Shown here: piece by piece, positions 1 to 6,766 of the stretch
Numbering within the stretch: position 1 is the stretch's first letter
How the letters are laid out: every line of letters begins with the position of its first letter
Assembly (NCBI GenBank): GCA_017881795.1
Contig: JADGQM010000002.1
Span: forward strand, 1 to 46,213
Direction of reading: 5' to 3'
Origin: Syntrophobacteraceae bacterium
GTDB lineage: Bacteria > Desulfobacterota > Syntrophobacteria > Syntrophobacterales > Syntrophobacteraceae
DNA length: 46,213 nucleotides
Position numbers and translations under genes: made by a program
Notes under the pieces: generated by a model
What the model was told of the DNA's origin: nothing
The model's database searches: none
Seen by the model: the letters and a program-made list of their open reading frames with translations, nothing else

Positions 1-122
1 CAGATAAAAGGTTTCTTGCCGCCGAGCACCTTCACCTGCTTGCCGATTTCTTTGTGAGCGCCAACACCCATCAGGGTAACTGTGGGAATGAAAAATCCGT
101 AAACTTGTTCGCCAACTGCCAT
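1..122 (-). CDS. Iron-containing alcohol dehydrogenase, N-terminal fragment (cut by window edge)
   Basis: Only about 40 codons are present; the gene runs off the left edge. The ATG at 122 follows a good ribosome site (AAAGGAGAAACACC) and the product begins MAVGEQVYGFFIP followed by LMGVGAHKEI. This N-terminus is typical of NAD-dependent group III Fe-alcohol dehydrogenases (ethanol, butanol and methanol dehydrogenase type), which interconvert alcohols and aldehydes in the cytoplasm. The metal-binding half is outside the window, so catalytic residues cannot be checked. It lies downstream of a sigma-54 response regulator and has a consensus -24/-12 promoter about 135 bp upstream, so it is the probable target of that regulator. 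Family assignment is fairly secure from the N-terminus; substrate is unknown. Confidence 0.8.
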   Translation of the reverse strand, partial: MAVGEQVYGFFIPTVTLMGVGAHKEIGKQVKVLGGKKPFI

Positions 123-255
123 GGTGTTTCTCCTTTTTCGGTTCGTTTGGTTGTGATTATGATCATTAATCGCCTCCTACGGAACGGCCCTTAAGAGGCA
201 AGCAATGATCGACCTGCATTTGTATAAAGCCATCATCGGGTGCCACAGCGTTAGA

Positions 256-270
256 GCAAAGGTCGTGCCA
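256..270 (-). promoter_or_regulatory. Consensus sigma-54 (-24/-12) promoter for the downstream Fe-alcohol dehydrogenase
   Basis: On the minus strand the sequence reads TGGCACGACCTTTGC followed by T, a full match to TGGCAC-N5-TTGCW with the required 10 bases between GG and GC. Transcription would start near 244, giving a leader of about 120 nt before the ATG at 122. The gene immediately upstream encodes a sigma-54-dependent activator, which is the obvious candidate regulator. Confidence 0.88.
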
Positions 271-272
271 CC

Positions 273-301
273 TACTATTTTAATAATAATTACAAATAGT
301 A
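273..301. promoter_or_regulatory. AT-rich dyad next to the sigma-54 promoter
   Basis: TACTATTT and AAATAGTA form an 8-bp perfect inverted repeat around 13 bases of AT-rich sequence, starting 3 bp upstream of the -24 element. It could be a binding site for a DNA-bending protein or an activator. It is close to the promoter for a classical enhancer, so the role is a guess. Confidence 0.35.
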
Positions 302-507
302 ACCCACTAACTAATGGCCTAATCATCCGTACTGGCTGGTCACGGTGGAAAGACAATTTTTTGGTTTTTGCCTAAGGGAATAGCGTTCGAGGCTGTTTCT
401 GCTTATAATTCAATTAATTAGCTGGATGGGTCAGAATGGCCGTTGAATTCTTGAGAAGTGTGTCAAAAGTAAACATTATGTCACGATGTATACAAACCAA
501 CAGATAT

Positions 508-1854
508 CTATGCGAGCTCATACTCTTTGAGCTTGCGATACAGGGTCTTGCGACCTATGCCAAGGATTCCCGCAGCCTGAGACCGATTCCCATCGACCCA
601 TTCCATAACCCGGCGAATGTGCCGCTTCTCCAGTTCAGTCAAGGGAATAAGGGGAACGTCGGTCGTTGCGGAATCGCTCTGCTGTGTCAGTTCACGAGGC
701 AAAGCGCTCTCGCTGATAATACCGTTTTCAGCGAGAATAATGCCCCTTTCAATAACATTGCGCAGTTCTCGCACGTTGCCGGGCCAGGCATAGTTCATCA
801 AGCACTGCATGACGCTCTTGGACACCCGGCAAGGGCAGGCTCCACTCCCCAAGAGCCCCAGAAAATACTCAACCAGCAAGGGAATATCCTCTTTTCGCTC
901 GCGTAATGGTGGGATGTTAATTTGGAAAACATTGAGTCGATGGTAAAGCGCCTCGTGGAAATTTCCAATCCGCGCTTCTTCCACCAGATTACGATTGGTC
1001 GCGAACAGGAACCGAACGTCCACCTGCCTTTCATATTTATCGCCTATGCGCCGGTAAGTCTGAGTTTCAAGCACTCTCAACAGCGCCGCCTGCACCTCGA
1101 GGGGAAGCTCTCCGATTTCATCCAGGAACAGCGTTCCTTCATGGGCGAGAGTGATCAGCCCGTCATTGGTTTCATTCGCACCGGTGAACGCTCCTTTGCA
1201 GTAACCGAAGAGCTCACTTCGCATGAGCTCTTTTTGCAGGGTGCCACAGTTTTTTATGATCAGCGGCTGTTCCGCACGCTGACTCCGGTAGTGAATGGCA
1301 CTGGCAATCACGTCCTTCCCCGCGCCGCTTTCACCCGTGATCAACACAGGGACATTGGTCGGCGCCACTTTTTCAATGAGATACTGAATATGTTCGACAC
1401 CTGACGAGCGACCCACAAACTGAGGGAGTGGATGGTAGGTTTGGGTGTGACGAAGCAGCCGGTTTTGCCTCTGCAAACAGACGCGCTGATAGGCTTTTTC
1501 AACTACCAGCTCCACTCGATCCAGGGTAAAGGGCTTGGTGATGTAGTCGTAAGCCCCAAGCTTCATCGCCTCTACCGCATTTTCCACATTTCCATAGCCG
1601 GTTATCAGGATCACCTCAACATCCGGGATGGCCTGCTTAAATTTTTCAAGGAGATCGATTCCATCCCCGTCCGGCAAGCGGATATCAAGCACGATCACAT
1701 CAAATTGTTGCCGCTCGATCAGCTCAAGAGCATGCCGCGCACTGTCAGCACTGCAGACGTTTCGCCGCATGCTGTTGAGCTCTTTTTCCATCAGGCGGCG
1801 GATAGATTCTTCGTCATCAACTACCAGGATTCGGATTGGATTGAAGACTACCAT
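508..1854 (-). CDS. Sigma-54-dependent response regulator, NtrC family
   Basis: A 448-residue activator with three domains in order. The receiver domain (about 1-125) has the acidic pair VVDDEE and phospho-acceptor Asp57 in [11 protein letters not shown]. The AAA+ sigma-54 interaction domain (about 148-375) has Walker A GESGAGKD, the sigma-54-contacting GAFTGA loop, Walker [10 protein letters not shown] and an arginine region ATNRNL. A Fis-type helix-turn-helix ends the protein ([19 protein letters not shown]). On phosphorylation such proteins oligomerise at upstream sites and open sigma-54 holoenzyme complexes. The ATG at 1854 has a GGGAG site and lies 38 nt inside the histidine kinase gene, so the pair is translationally coupled. 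The perfect sigma-54 promoter just downstream of this gene is the most likely target. Family certainty is high; the inducing signal is unknown. Confidence 0.95.
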   Translation of the reverse strand: MVVFNPIRILVVDDEESIRRLMEKELNSMRRNVCSADSARHALELIERQQFDVIVLDIRLPDGDGIDLLEKFKQAIPDVEVILITGYGNVENAVEAMKLGAYDYITKPFTLDRVELVVEKAYQRVCLQRQNRLLRHTQTYHPLPQFVGRSSGVEHIQYLIEKVAPTNVPVLITGESGAGKDVIASAIHYRSQRAEQPLIIKNCGTLQKELMRSELFGYCKGAFTGANETNDGLITLAHEGTLFLDEIGELPLEVQAALLRVLETQTYRRIGDKYERQVDVRFLFATNRNLVEEARIGNFHEALYHRLNVFQINIPPLRERKEDIPLLVEYFLGLLGSGACPCRVSKSVMQCLMNYAWPGNVRELRNVIERGIILAENGIISESALPRELTQQSDSATTDVPLIPLTELEKRHIRRVMEWVDGNRSQAAGILGIGRKTLYRKLKEYELA

Positions 1855-3046
1855 TACGATTCTCCCGCGGTAACTTCACAATGAAAGTGGAACCCTTGCC
1901 CTCTTCGCTTTCGACTTGAATCTCTCCACCATGCTGATCAACGATATTGTAACAAGTTGATAATCCGATGCCGACGCCCTTTCCGACAGGTTTGGTGGTG
2001 AAGAACGGCTCGAATAACCTGTCCATATGCTCGCTTGGAATGCCGTAGCCGGTGTCCTCAATAGAGAATGAAACCCAATCCCCGTTCCCTGAGGATGTCC
2101 GAAGAATGATTGCCCCCTTTTCCTGAGTGGCATCCAACGCATTGAACAAAAGGTCCAGAACAACCTGCTTCAATTGGGATTCATTGCCCTGCACCGGAGG
2201 AAGGGACTCATCCAGCTCAACCTGAATGAGGTCTTTTCGATATTGTTTGAGTTGATTTTGGAGCAGCTTCAGGGTGTCGTTCACCAAGTTATTGAGATTG
2301 ACTGGCGACGACTCGGGACAGGTCTGACGACCAAAGGTGAGCAGACTCTGTACGATTTCCTGGCAGCGCTGGCATTCCTTCAGAATGATTCCAAGGTATT
2401 CACTGAAATCATCCATCAATTCCTGATCAATGGTCTTCTCGATCCTTGGCAAGCGCCGCTTCAGCCCCTCCGCAAAACCCGAAATCGCAGTGAGGGGATT
2501 GTTGATCTCGTGAGCCACGCCCGCGGCCAGCACTCCGATGGTAGCCATGCGCTGTGACTGGTAATATTTGGCCTGCAGTTCTTTTTCCAAAGTGACATCC
2601 CGCATAAGGAGCAGGATGAGGCAAGGTTTTCCATCAGGATTCCGCAATGGTGAGGCGGTGATTTCAAAATGCCGGTTCTGACCATCCACCGGATATATCG
2701 CCAGGTGACGGCAGACGCGATTGCTTTCGCGGGAAGTTATTACCGGACACGACGAGCAGGGCTGTGGTGCAGAACGGAAGACTTCATGGCAAAATTTCCC
2801 TTCCGGCTCGGGAACGCGAAATACATCCTGAAATACATGATTTACCGAAACAATTTTCAGATTCAGCGAAAGCACCATCATTACATCGGTAATACCATCC
2901 AAAATAGCCTGTATTTGCCGTTGCCTGCGCGCCAGCTCAAGATTTGATATCTCGACCTCGGCAACCTTCTGCTGTAGTTCACGATAATAACCCAGCTTGG
3001 AATGCTCGACACCGATCAGATCGTCCAGGGTAGGCTTTGATTTCAT
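1817..3046 (-). CDS. PAS-domain sensor histidine kinase with a Cys-rich PAS motif
   Basis: About 409 residues with no membrane segment, so a cytoplasmic sensor. A short coiled coil (15-45) is followed by a PAS domain (about 45-155), a dimerisation and phosphotransfer helix with H-box GVAHEINNPL (His near 179), and an ATPase domain with DTGYGIP, FEPFFTTKPVGKGVGIGLS and a final GSTF box. The PAS domain carries C-x10-C-x2-C (FCHEVF then PCSSCP), which could bind a metal, Fe-S centre or heme, or act as a thiol switch; that is inference. The ATG at 3046 overlaps the stop of the upstream dehydrogenase as TGATG, and its own 3' end overlaps the response regulator. The three genes therefore form one operon. 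Confidence 0.93.
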   Translation of the reverse strand: MKSKPTLDDLIGVEHSKLGYYRELQQKVAEVEISNLELARRQRQIQAILDGITDVMMVLSLNLKIVSVNHVFQDVFRVPEPEGKFCHEVFRSAPQPCSSCPVITSRESNRVCRHLAIYPVDGQNRHFEITASPLRNPDGKPCLILLLMRDVTLEKELQAKYYQSQRMATIGVLAAGVAHEINNPLTAISGFAEGLKRRLPRIEKTIDQELMDDFSEYLGIILKECQRCQEIVQSLLTFGRQTCPESSPVNLNNLVNDTLKLLQNQLKQYRKDLIQVELDESLPPVQGNESQLKQVVLDLLFNALDATQEKGAIILRTSSGNGDWVSFSIEDTGYGIPSEHMDRLFEPFFTTKPVGKGVGIGLSTCYNIVDQHGGEIQVESEEGKGSTFIVKLPRENRNGSLQSNPNPGS

Positions 3047-4188
3047 CACCAGGCCCCTTCGCAGATTTGCAGCAAATCCTCACACGTGGCTTTACGAGGA
3101 TTGGTTAAAAGACACGCATCATTAACTGCCATCTTGCAAAGGTTTGGCAACTCGGACTTATCGCGAACAATTTCCTTCAGGTGGACACCCACTTCCAAGG
3201 ATTCACAGAACTCTTCGAACTTCTCGATACCCCCAAGGGCGGTCGCCTCCGACGAACCAAGCCTCCTTCCCAGCAACACTCTGCCTATGTCCGCCATCTT
3301 CTCAATACATTCAGGGAGATTGAAGCGCATCACCGCGGGCAGGAGCACGGGGTGGACGAGGCCATGCAGCGTGTCAAACATTCCTCCCAGCGAATGCGCA
3401 AGGGCATGATCGGCGCCAAGACCAGCATTGCTGAAGGCCATACCTGCCACCGTGCTCGCTGAGCTCAACTGCTCAAGACTGTCCAAACTTCGCGTTTCCA
3501 CGGCGGTGTGCAAGTGTTTGACGATCAGCCCGATTGCCTGGAGAGACAGCAGTTCAGTGAAGGGAGAGGCAATATTGGATACGTACGATTCGATGGCGTG
3601 GCTCATGGCATCTATCGCGGCGGCGATAATCAGTTTTCGCGTTTTGGTTTGCAGCACGAGGGGATCAATGATGGAAATGTTAGGCACCAGAGTGCGACTT
3701 ATGATTGACATTTTTACTTTACGGCGAACATCCGTGATGATGGCAAACTGGGTTATGTCGGACCCGCTGCCTGCGGTGGAGGGGATGAAGACCATGGGGG
3801 GAAGGGGACGCTGAATGCGATTGGCTCCTTCATAATCACGAATCTGCCCACCATTGCTGGCGACAACGGCAATCCCTTTGGCCGCATCCATGGGACTGCC
3901 GCCCCCGAGCGCGATTACCACATCGGCCCGCTCCCGCCGGTAGACAGCCGCTCCCTTCTCTATCTGAAGATCGCGGGGGTTGGACACCACATCATTGAAA
4001 TAAACCCAGCGCAATTTCTCCTCTTCAAGGGTTTCAGTGAGACGATCGACCCAGCCCGCCTGCTCCAAACCCGGATCGCTTACCAGGAAGACCTTTTCTG
4101 CTCCGATCCGACGGGCACAGCGCCCGACATATCGCAAGCTGCCACGGCCGAAAATGATTTCGGGGATCGAAAATTTACGTAATTCCAC
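3046..4188 (-). CDS. Iron-containing alcohol dehydrogenase
   Basis: Full-length group III Fe-ADH of about 380 residues. It has the nucleotide-binding GGGSPMDAAKG and the metal-ligand positions in IDAMSHAIESY (Asp, His), DHALAHSLGG (His) and LHGLVHP (His). It would reduce or oxidise a small alcohol or aldehyde with NAD(P)H. The ORF track starts at a TTG at 4233, but that codon lies about where transcription from the likely promoter at 4242-4270 begins. A GTG at 4188 preceded by AAAGG gives a protein starting VELRKFSIPEIIFG and is preferred. It is the first gene of the dehydrogenase-kinase-regulator operon, and the second dehydrogenase at the window edge suggests one alcohol or aldehyde response system. 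Confidence 0.92.
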   Translation of the reverse strand: MELRKFSIPEIIFGRGSLRYVGRCARRIGAEKVFLVSDPGLEQAGWVDRLTETLEEEKLRWVYFNDVVSNPRDLQIEKGAAVYRRERADVVIALGGGSPMDAAKGIAVVASNGGQIRDYEGANRIQRPLPPMVFIPSTAGSGSDITQFAIITDVRRKVKMSIISRTLVPNISIIDPLVLQTKTRKLIIAAAIDAMSHAIESYVSNIASPFTELLSLQAIGLIVKHLHTAVETRSLDSLEQLSSASTVAGMAFSNAGLGADHALAHSLGGMFDTLHGLVHPVLLPAVMRFNLPECIEKMADIGRVLLGRRLGSSEATALGGIEKFEEFCESLEVGVHLKEIVRDKSELPNLCKMAVNDACLLTNPRKATCEDLLQICEGAW

Positions 4189-4241
4189 TAATCCATTACC
4201 TTTCTTGAGTTTGCCGTTAATTGCCCACGTCAATTTAAATT

Positions 4242-4270
4242 ATGATAACCATCTCATTCCGATTTTTGAA
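4242..4270 (-). promoter_or_regulatory. Candidate sigma-70 promoter for the Fe-ADH/kinase/regulator operon
   Basis: On the minus strand TTCAAA is followed after 17 bases by TATCAT. The predicted start near 4235 supports the internal GTG start at 4188. No SECIS, riboswitch or other structure was noticed in the rest of 4271-4500. Confidence 0.45.
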
Positions 4271-4402
4271 GTTATCGTGGAGATTATCGTGCATTTCCCG
4301 ACCAACCCTTTCTTTTCCCGCCCCTTGGGACTCTGAGCCCTCTGCAGGAATTCTCCTTCCAGTACCCCTAAAAACTTGTAATAACGTCGGGCCGGATTCG
4401 GT

Positions 4403-4408
4403 TATAAT
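4403..4408 (+). promoter_or_regulatory. Possible -10 box (TATAAT) for the ferredoxin-type gene
   Basis: A perfect TATAAT lies 93 bp before the GTG start at 4501. No convincing -35 hexamer is found at 16-18 bp, so this is a weak call made from the hexamer and its location in a divergent intergenic region. Confidence 0.3.
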
Positions 4409-4500
4409 TCAAGCCGCTCAGAGGCTTGGCTGTTTTCTCCAAACACGGCAAGGGATTTGGCCGGGCGACAACCTTTCAATTGGTCTTAAGGAGCTAAAGC

Positions 4501-5346
4501 GTGTGCCAGTTTTGCCATCAGCATGGGGAAGGACAAAAGTGGTATCTAAAGGCTGAGCATTACTCCAATGAGCTTCTTGCCGACCTGGAGCGACGTCGCT
4601 ACATGGGCGATTTTGTCAGGAGCGTCGGCGGTGGTCAGCTTTCCCGGTTGGAGCAGGAATTCCAGCAGGCCATGACGGTCCCGAAATGGTTGCGCCAAAT
4701 CCTTTACAAGTATTATGAGAGAAAATATCGCCGGGACCATTTTGGACAGGTAGTCCCGATAGAAGACTTGGACAAGGTAATGTCGCTGGCCAATTCGATT
4801 GTCAGAATGCCCTGCATCTGCAGGAAGCAAACTATTGGACGAAACAATGCCGAGTACTGCATCGGGCTGGGCCTCGACTCCGAAAAGTTGCTGAACTTCA
4901 GAGATGCCTTTTTCGAGACTTTTCAACTCGGTCCGGATGAAACCCCATTTGATCGGCTTACCCGGGCTGAAGCGCTGGAATTGCATCGCGCCTTTGAGAA
5001 AGAGGGTTTGATCCATACCATTTGGACTTTCAAAACACCATTCATCGGAGCAATCTGCAACTGCGATCGTGCGGACTGTCTTGCCATGGTAAGCTACCGT
5101 TACAACTTTCAGATTTTTTTCAGGAGTGAATATGTCGCCGGAGTCACTCAGGCGACCTGCAGCGGGTGTCGCGCCTGTCTTTCCTTATGCCAGTTCGGCG
5201 CGATTGGGTATTCGGTGACGAACCGCAAAGCCTTCATCGATCCCGTCCGATGTTACGGTTGCGGAATTTGTCGGTGCGCTTGCGAACATGATGCAATCTC
5301 CCTCACGTCGCGAAGCCAACATCCAATAGCCAGTAAGCTCTGGTAG
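4501..5346 (+). CDS. Uncharacterised 4Fe-4S ferredoxin-domain protein
   Basis: 281 residues, starting at GTG with AAGGAG seven bases upstream. The C-terminus carries two adjacent 4Fe-4S motifs, CSGCRACLSLC and CYGCGICRCAC, so it should hold two clusters and pass electrons. The N-terminus begins MCQFCHQHGEG, and two further Cys groups (MPCICRK with YCIGLG, and GAICNCDRADC) lie in the middle. This arrangement recurs in anaerobe proteins annotated only as 4Fe-4S binding, whose partner is not known to me. There are no signal peptide or membrane segments, so it is cytoplasmic. It is probably a single-gene unit; the DNA after it is a decayed gene. Confidence 0.85.
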   Translation: MCQFCHQHGEGQKWYLKAEHYSNELLADLERRRYMGDFVRSVGGGQLSRLEQEFQQAMTVPKWLRQILYKYYERKYRRDHFGQVVPIEDLDKVMSLANSIVRMPCICRKQTIGRNNAEYCIGLGLDSEKLLNFRDAFFETFQLGPDETPFDRLTRAEALELHRAFEKEGLIHTIWTFKTPFIGAICNCDRADCLAMVSYRYNFQIFFRSEYVAGVTQATCSGCRACLSLCQFGAIGYSVTNRKAFIDPVRCYGCGICRCACEHDAISLTSRSQHPIASKLW

Positions 5347-5575
5347 ACCAATTGCGGCAAAAGGGCTAGTCTCCGGGAAGAGCGTTCGCATCGAAAGTGA
5401 CGATCGCAAAGGTGCACTGATCGTGGTCGATATGCAATACGAATTTGTCCACCCGGATGCTTCGGGAAGGGTCTCGGGAGCCTGCGCAACGAGGCCGAAG
5501 CTTGTGGCAACGCTGGAAGCATTTAGATGGACCGGAGCGAGATCAGCATCCGGTCTTGACTCCTCTTGACCGTTG
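5342..5575 (+). pseudogene. Decayed isochorismatase/cysteine-hydrolase-like fragment
   Basis: One frame reads GALIVVDMQYEFVHPD and continues with KLVATLEAFR. This matches the conserved start of isochorismatase-family hydrolases (IVVDMQNDF, with the catalytic Asp) and the following helix. Similarity then stops and a TGA follows, so the catalytic Lys and Cys part is missing. There is no plausible start codon with a ribosome site. It looks like the remnant of a gene truncated by a frameshift or deletion. Translating past the TGA gives nothing recognisable, so selenocysteine decoding is not suggested here. Confidence 0.45.
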
Positions 5576-5714
5576 CTGTATGAGCGGACTCCACCCTGCT
5601 GGGTGCAGGACGAATCTGGGGACCACTGGCGCAAGGGGTAATTCTAGGTTAAGGTGGAGGAAGAGACTGAGTAAAACATTTTACAAACCCTTTTCAATTC
5701 CAGGAGGAAAGCGT

Positions 5715-6167
5715 ATGCACAAAAAACTGACATTGTTTTCAACGGTTCTTCTTGCACTCTGGCTGGCGAGCTGCAGTCATTCACCTACTCCCACGGCTAA
5801 GGTGGCTCAGCAGCCGACGCCCCAAGCCGCGCCTCAGGCCTCGTCAACTCAGGGAACCCCTGCTGCGGTTGTCACCGAAACCGAATTTGACTTCGGTGTA
5901 GTGTCAGAAGGCAACGATTATGTGCACGATTTCAAGATTGCCAACAAGGGCGACGCCGTTCTTGAAATCATAAAAGTCCTCCCTGCCTGAGGGACCATGC
6001 TTGTCCGTTTTGACCGGACAATCCCTCCCGGCGGCGAGGGCTCAGTGCGAATTAGTTTGAATCCCAAGGGCTGTACAGGAACTGCCAAGAAAACTGCGTT
6101 CGTGAAAACTAACGATCCCAAGAACCCTATGCTCTCTGTAACGGTGAAAGGACGGCCAGCGCCCTGA
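5715..6167 (+). CDS. DUF1573 lipoprotein with in-frame TGA (predicted selenoprotein)
   Basis: The ATG follows AGGAGG and encodes a lipoprotein signal with lipobox LASC (Cys20), then a Pro/Ala/Thr-rich linker and one DUF1573 domain (from about residue 56). The frame meets TGA at codon 92, then continues without another stop to codon 150 through conserved DUF1573 sequence (FDRTIPPGGEG, KGCTG, KTNDP). The TGA falls where family members have the first Cys of SCGC, giving A-Sec-G-T. A hairpin 10 nt after the TGA fits a bacterial SECIS. ORF callers would stop at 5990 and call a 91-residue protein. A homologous gene at 29051-30175 has the same TGA, which argues against a random nonsense mutation. 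Likely location is the outer membrane or periplasm; function is unknown, plausibly redox or metal binding. Confidence 0.82.
5991..6025 (+). promoter_or_regulatory. SECIS-like stem-loop downstream of in-frame TGA
   Basis: Directly after the TGA (5988-5990) come GGGA, a 6-nt bulge, a perfect 7-bp stem TTGTCCG/CGGACAA (6001-6007 with 6015-6021) closing the loop TTTTGAC, and TCCC pairing with GGGA. The apical loop lies about 18-24 nt after the TGA, within the range known for bacterial SECIS elements. Confidence 0.7.
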
Positions 6168-6259
6168 CGCACACCGCCCGAGAGCGGCAAGAGGGTTTTG
6201 CAGGTACTGGATCGTTTTGAGCCAGTTGACCAAATAGGGCTTCGCAAGTGGAGAGAGCA

Positions 6260-6685
6260 ATGAAAAGACTGAGCGCCACGGCGTTGATGGGTGTCATCCT
6301 CCTCGGGTTGGCGGTATGCGCATCCGCATCGAACCTGGGAGCGGCCGGCGAAAAACCCGACGTCTTCTGCCGGGTCATAAAAGAGCCAGACCCGCTTCTG
6401 ATGGGCAGTTGGAAGTGCATGTTCGAAAGACGCCTCGAGGAAGGCGGTTGGGACACTGATCCCGCTGAATATCGTTTGATTAAATATGAGGACAAGTATG
6501 CCCTCTATTTTTACAGGGTATCGCGGGGTGGAAAAAAGAAATACATGGGTTGGCGTGAATGGACCATTGATGGTGCCCAAATCACTTCTGACACCGGGGT
6601 GAAGATCTTTACCGAAAATGGGCAAGTCTTCTTCGTGTGGCAGGATGGGAAGCCAGTGAAGATGACCCGCATCGGAGTGCAGTGA
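6260..6685 (+). CDS. Small secreted protein of unknown function
   Basis: 141 residues starting at ATG 6260, preceded by GGAGAG; the GTG at 6248 in the ORF track overlaps that ribosome site. A signal peptide (MKRLSATALMGVILLGL, cleavage near ASA-SN) indicates export. The mature part is rich in aromatic and charged residues (GSWKCMFERR, WREWTIDG) and looks like a small beta-rich fold, but I do not recognise the family. Two Cys (in VFCRV and WKCMF) could form a disulfide. It lies 92 bp after the DUF1573 selenoprotein candidate on the same strand and may be co-transcribed with it. Confidence 0.75.
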   Translation: MKRLSATALMGVILLGLAVCASASNLGAAGEKPDVFCRVIKEPDPLLMGSWKCMFERRLEEGGWDTDPAEYRLIKYEDKYALYFYRVSRGGKKKYMGWREWTIDGAQITSDTGVKIFTENGQVFFVWQDGKPVKMTRIGVQ

Positions 6686-6693
6686 TTCAAATA

Positions 6694-6725
6694 AAGAAGC
6701 TGGGTTGGTACCAACCCAGCTTCTT
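6694..6725. terminator. 32-bp perfect palindrome between convergent genes
   Basis: AAGAAGCTGGGTTGG and its complement meet around a central TA, giving a perfect palindrome between the convergent gene ends at 6685 and 6767. The U-tract is weak on both sides, but the position suggests a bidirectional terminator. Confidence 0.7.
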
Positions 6726-6766
6726 CAATCATTCTCCCAAAGCTGTTCCTTGAGCAGCCGAGGCGA

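Larger units (their letters stand above)
123..507. other. Intergenic regulatory region between the response regulator and Fe-ADH
   Basis: No gene is supported here. It holds the sigma-54 promoter and the AT-rich dyad described separately. About 200 bp upstream of the promoter (302-507) is where enhancer sites for the response regulator would be expected, but no convincing longer dyad was seen. The plus-strand ORF at 436-906 is a shadow of the regulator gene. Confidence 0.6.

Noticed and set aside
5445-5714. Upstream extension of the DUF1573 lipoprotein gene to 5445
   Set aside because: The strong AGGAGG site and the lipoprotein signal begin at ATG 5715; the upstream part is decayed isochorismatase-like DNA in another frame.
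5988-5990. TGA in the DUF1573 gene read as a plain stop making a 91-aa protein or a pseudogene
   Set aside because: A conserved domain continues in frame after it, the homologue at 29051 has TGA in the same column, and both have a SECIS-like hairpin at equal spacing.
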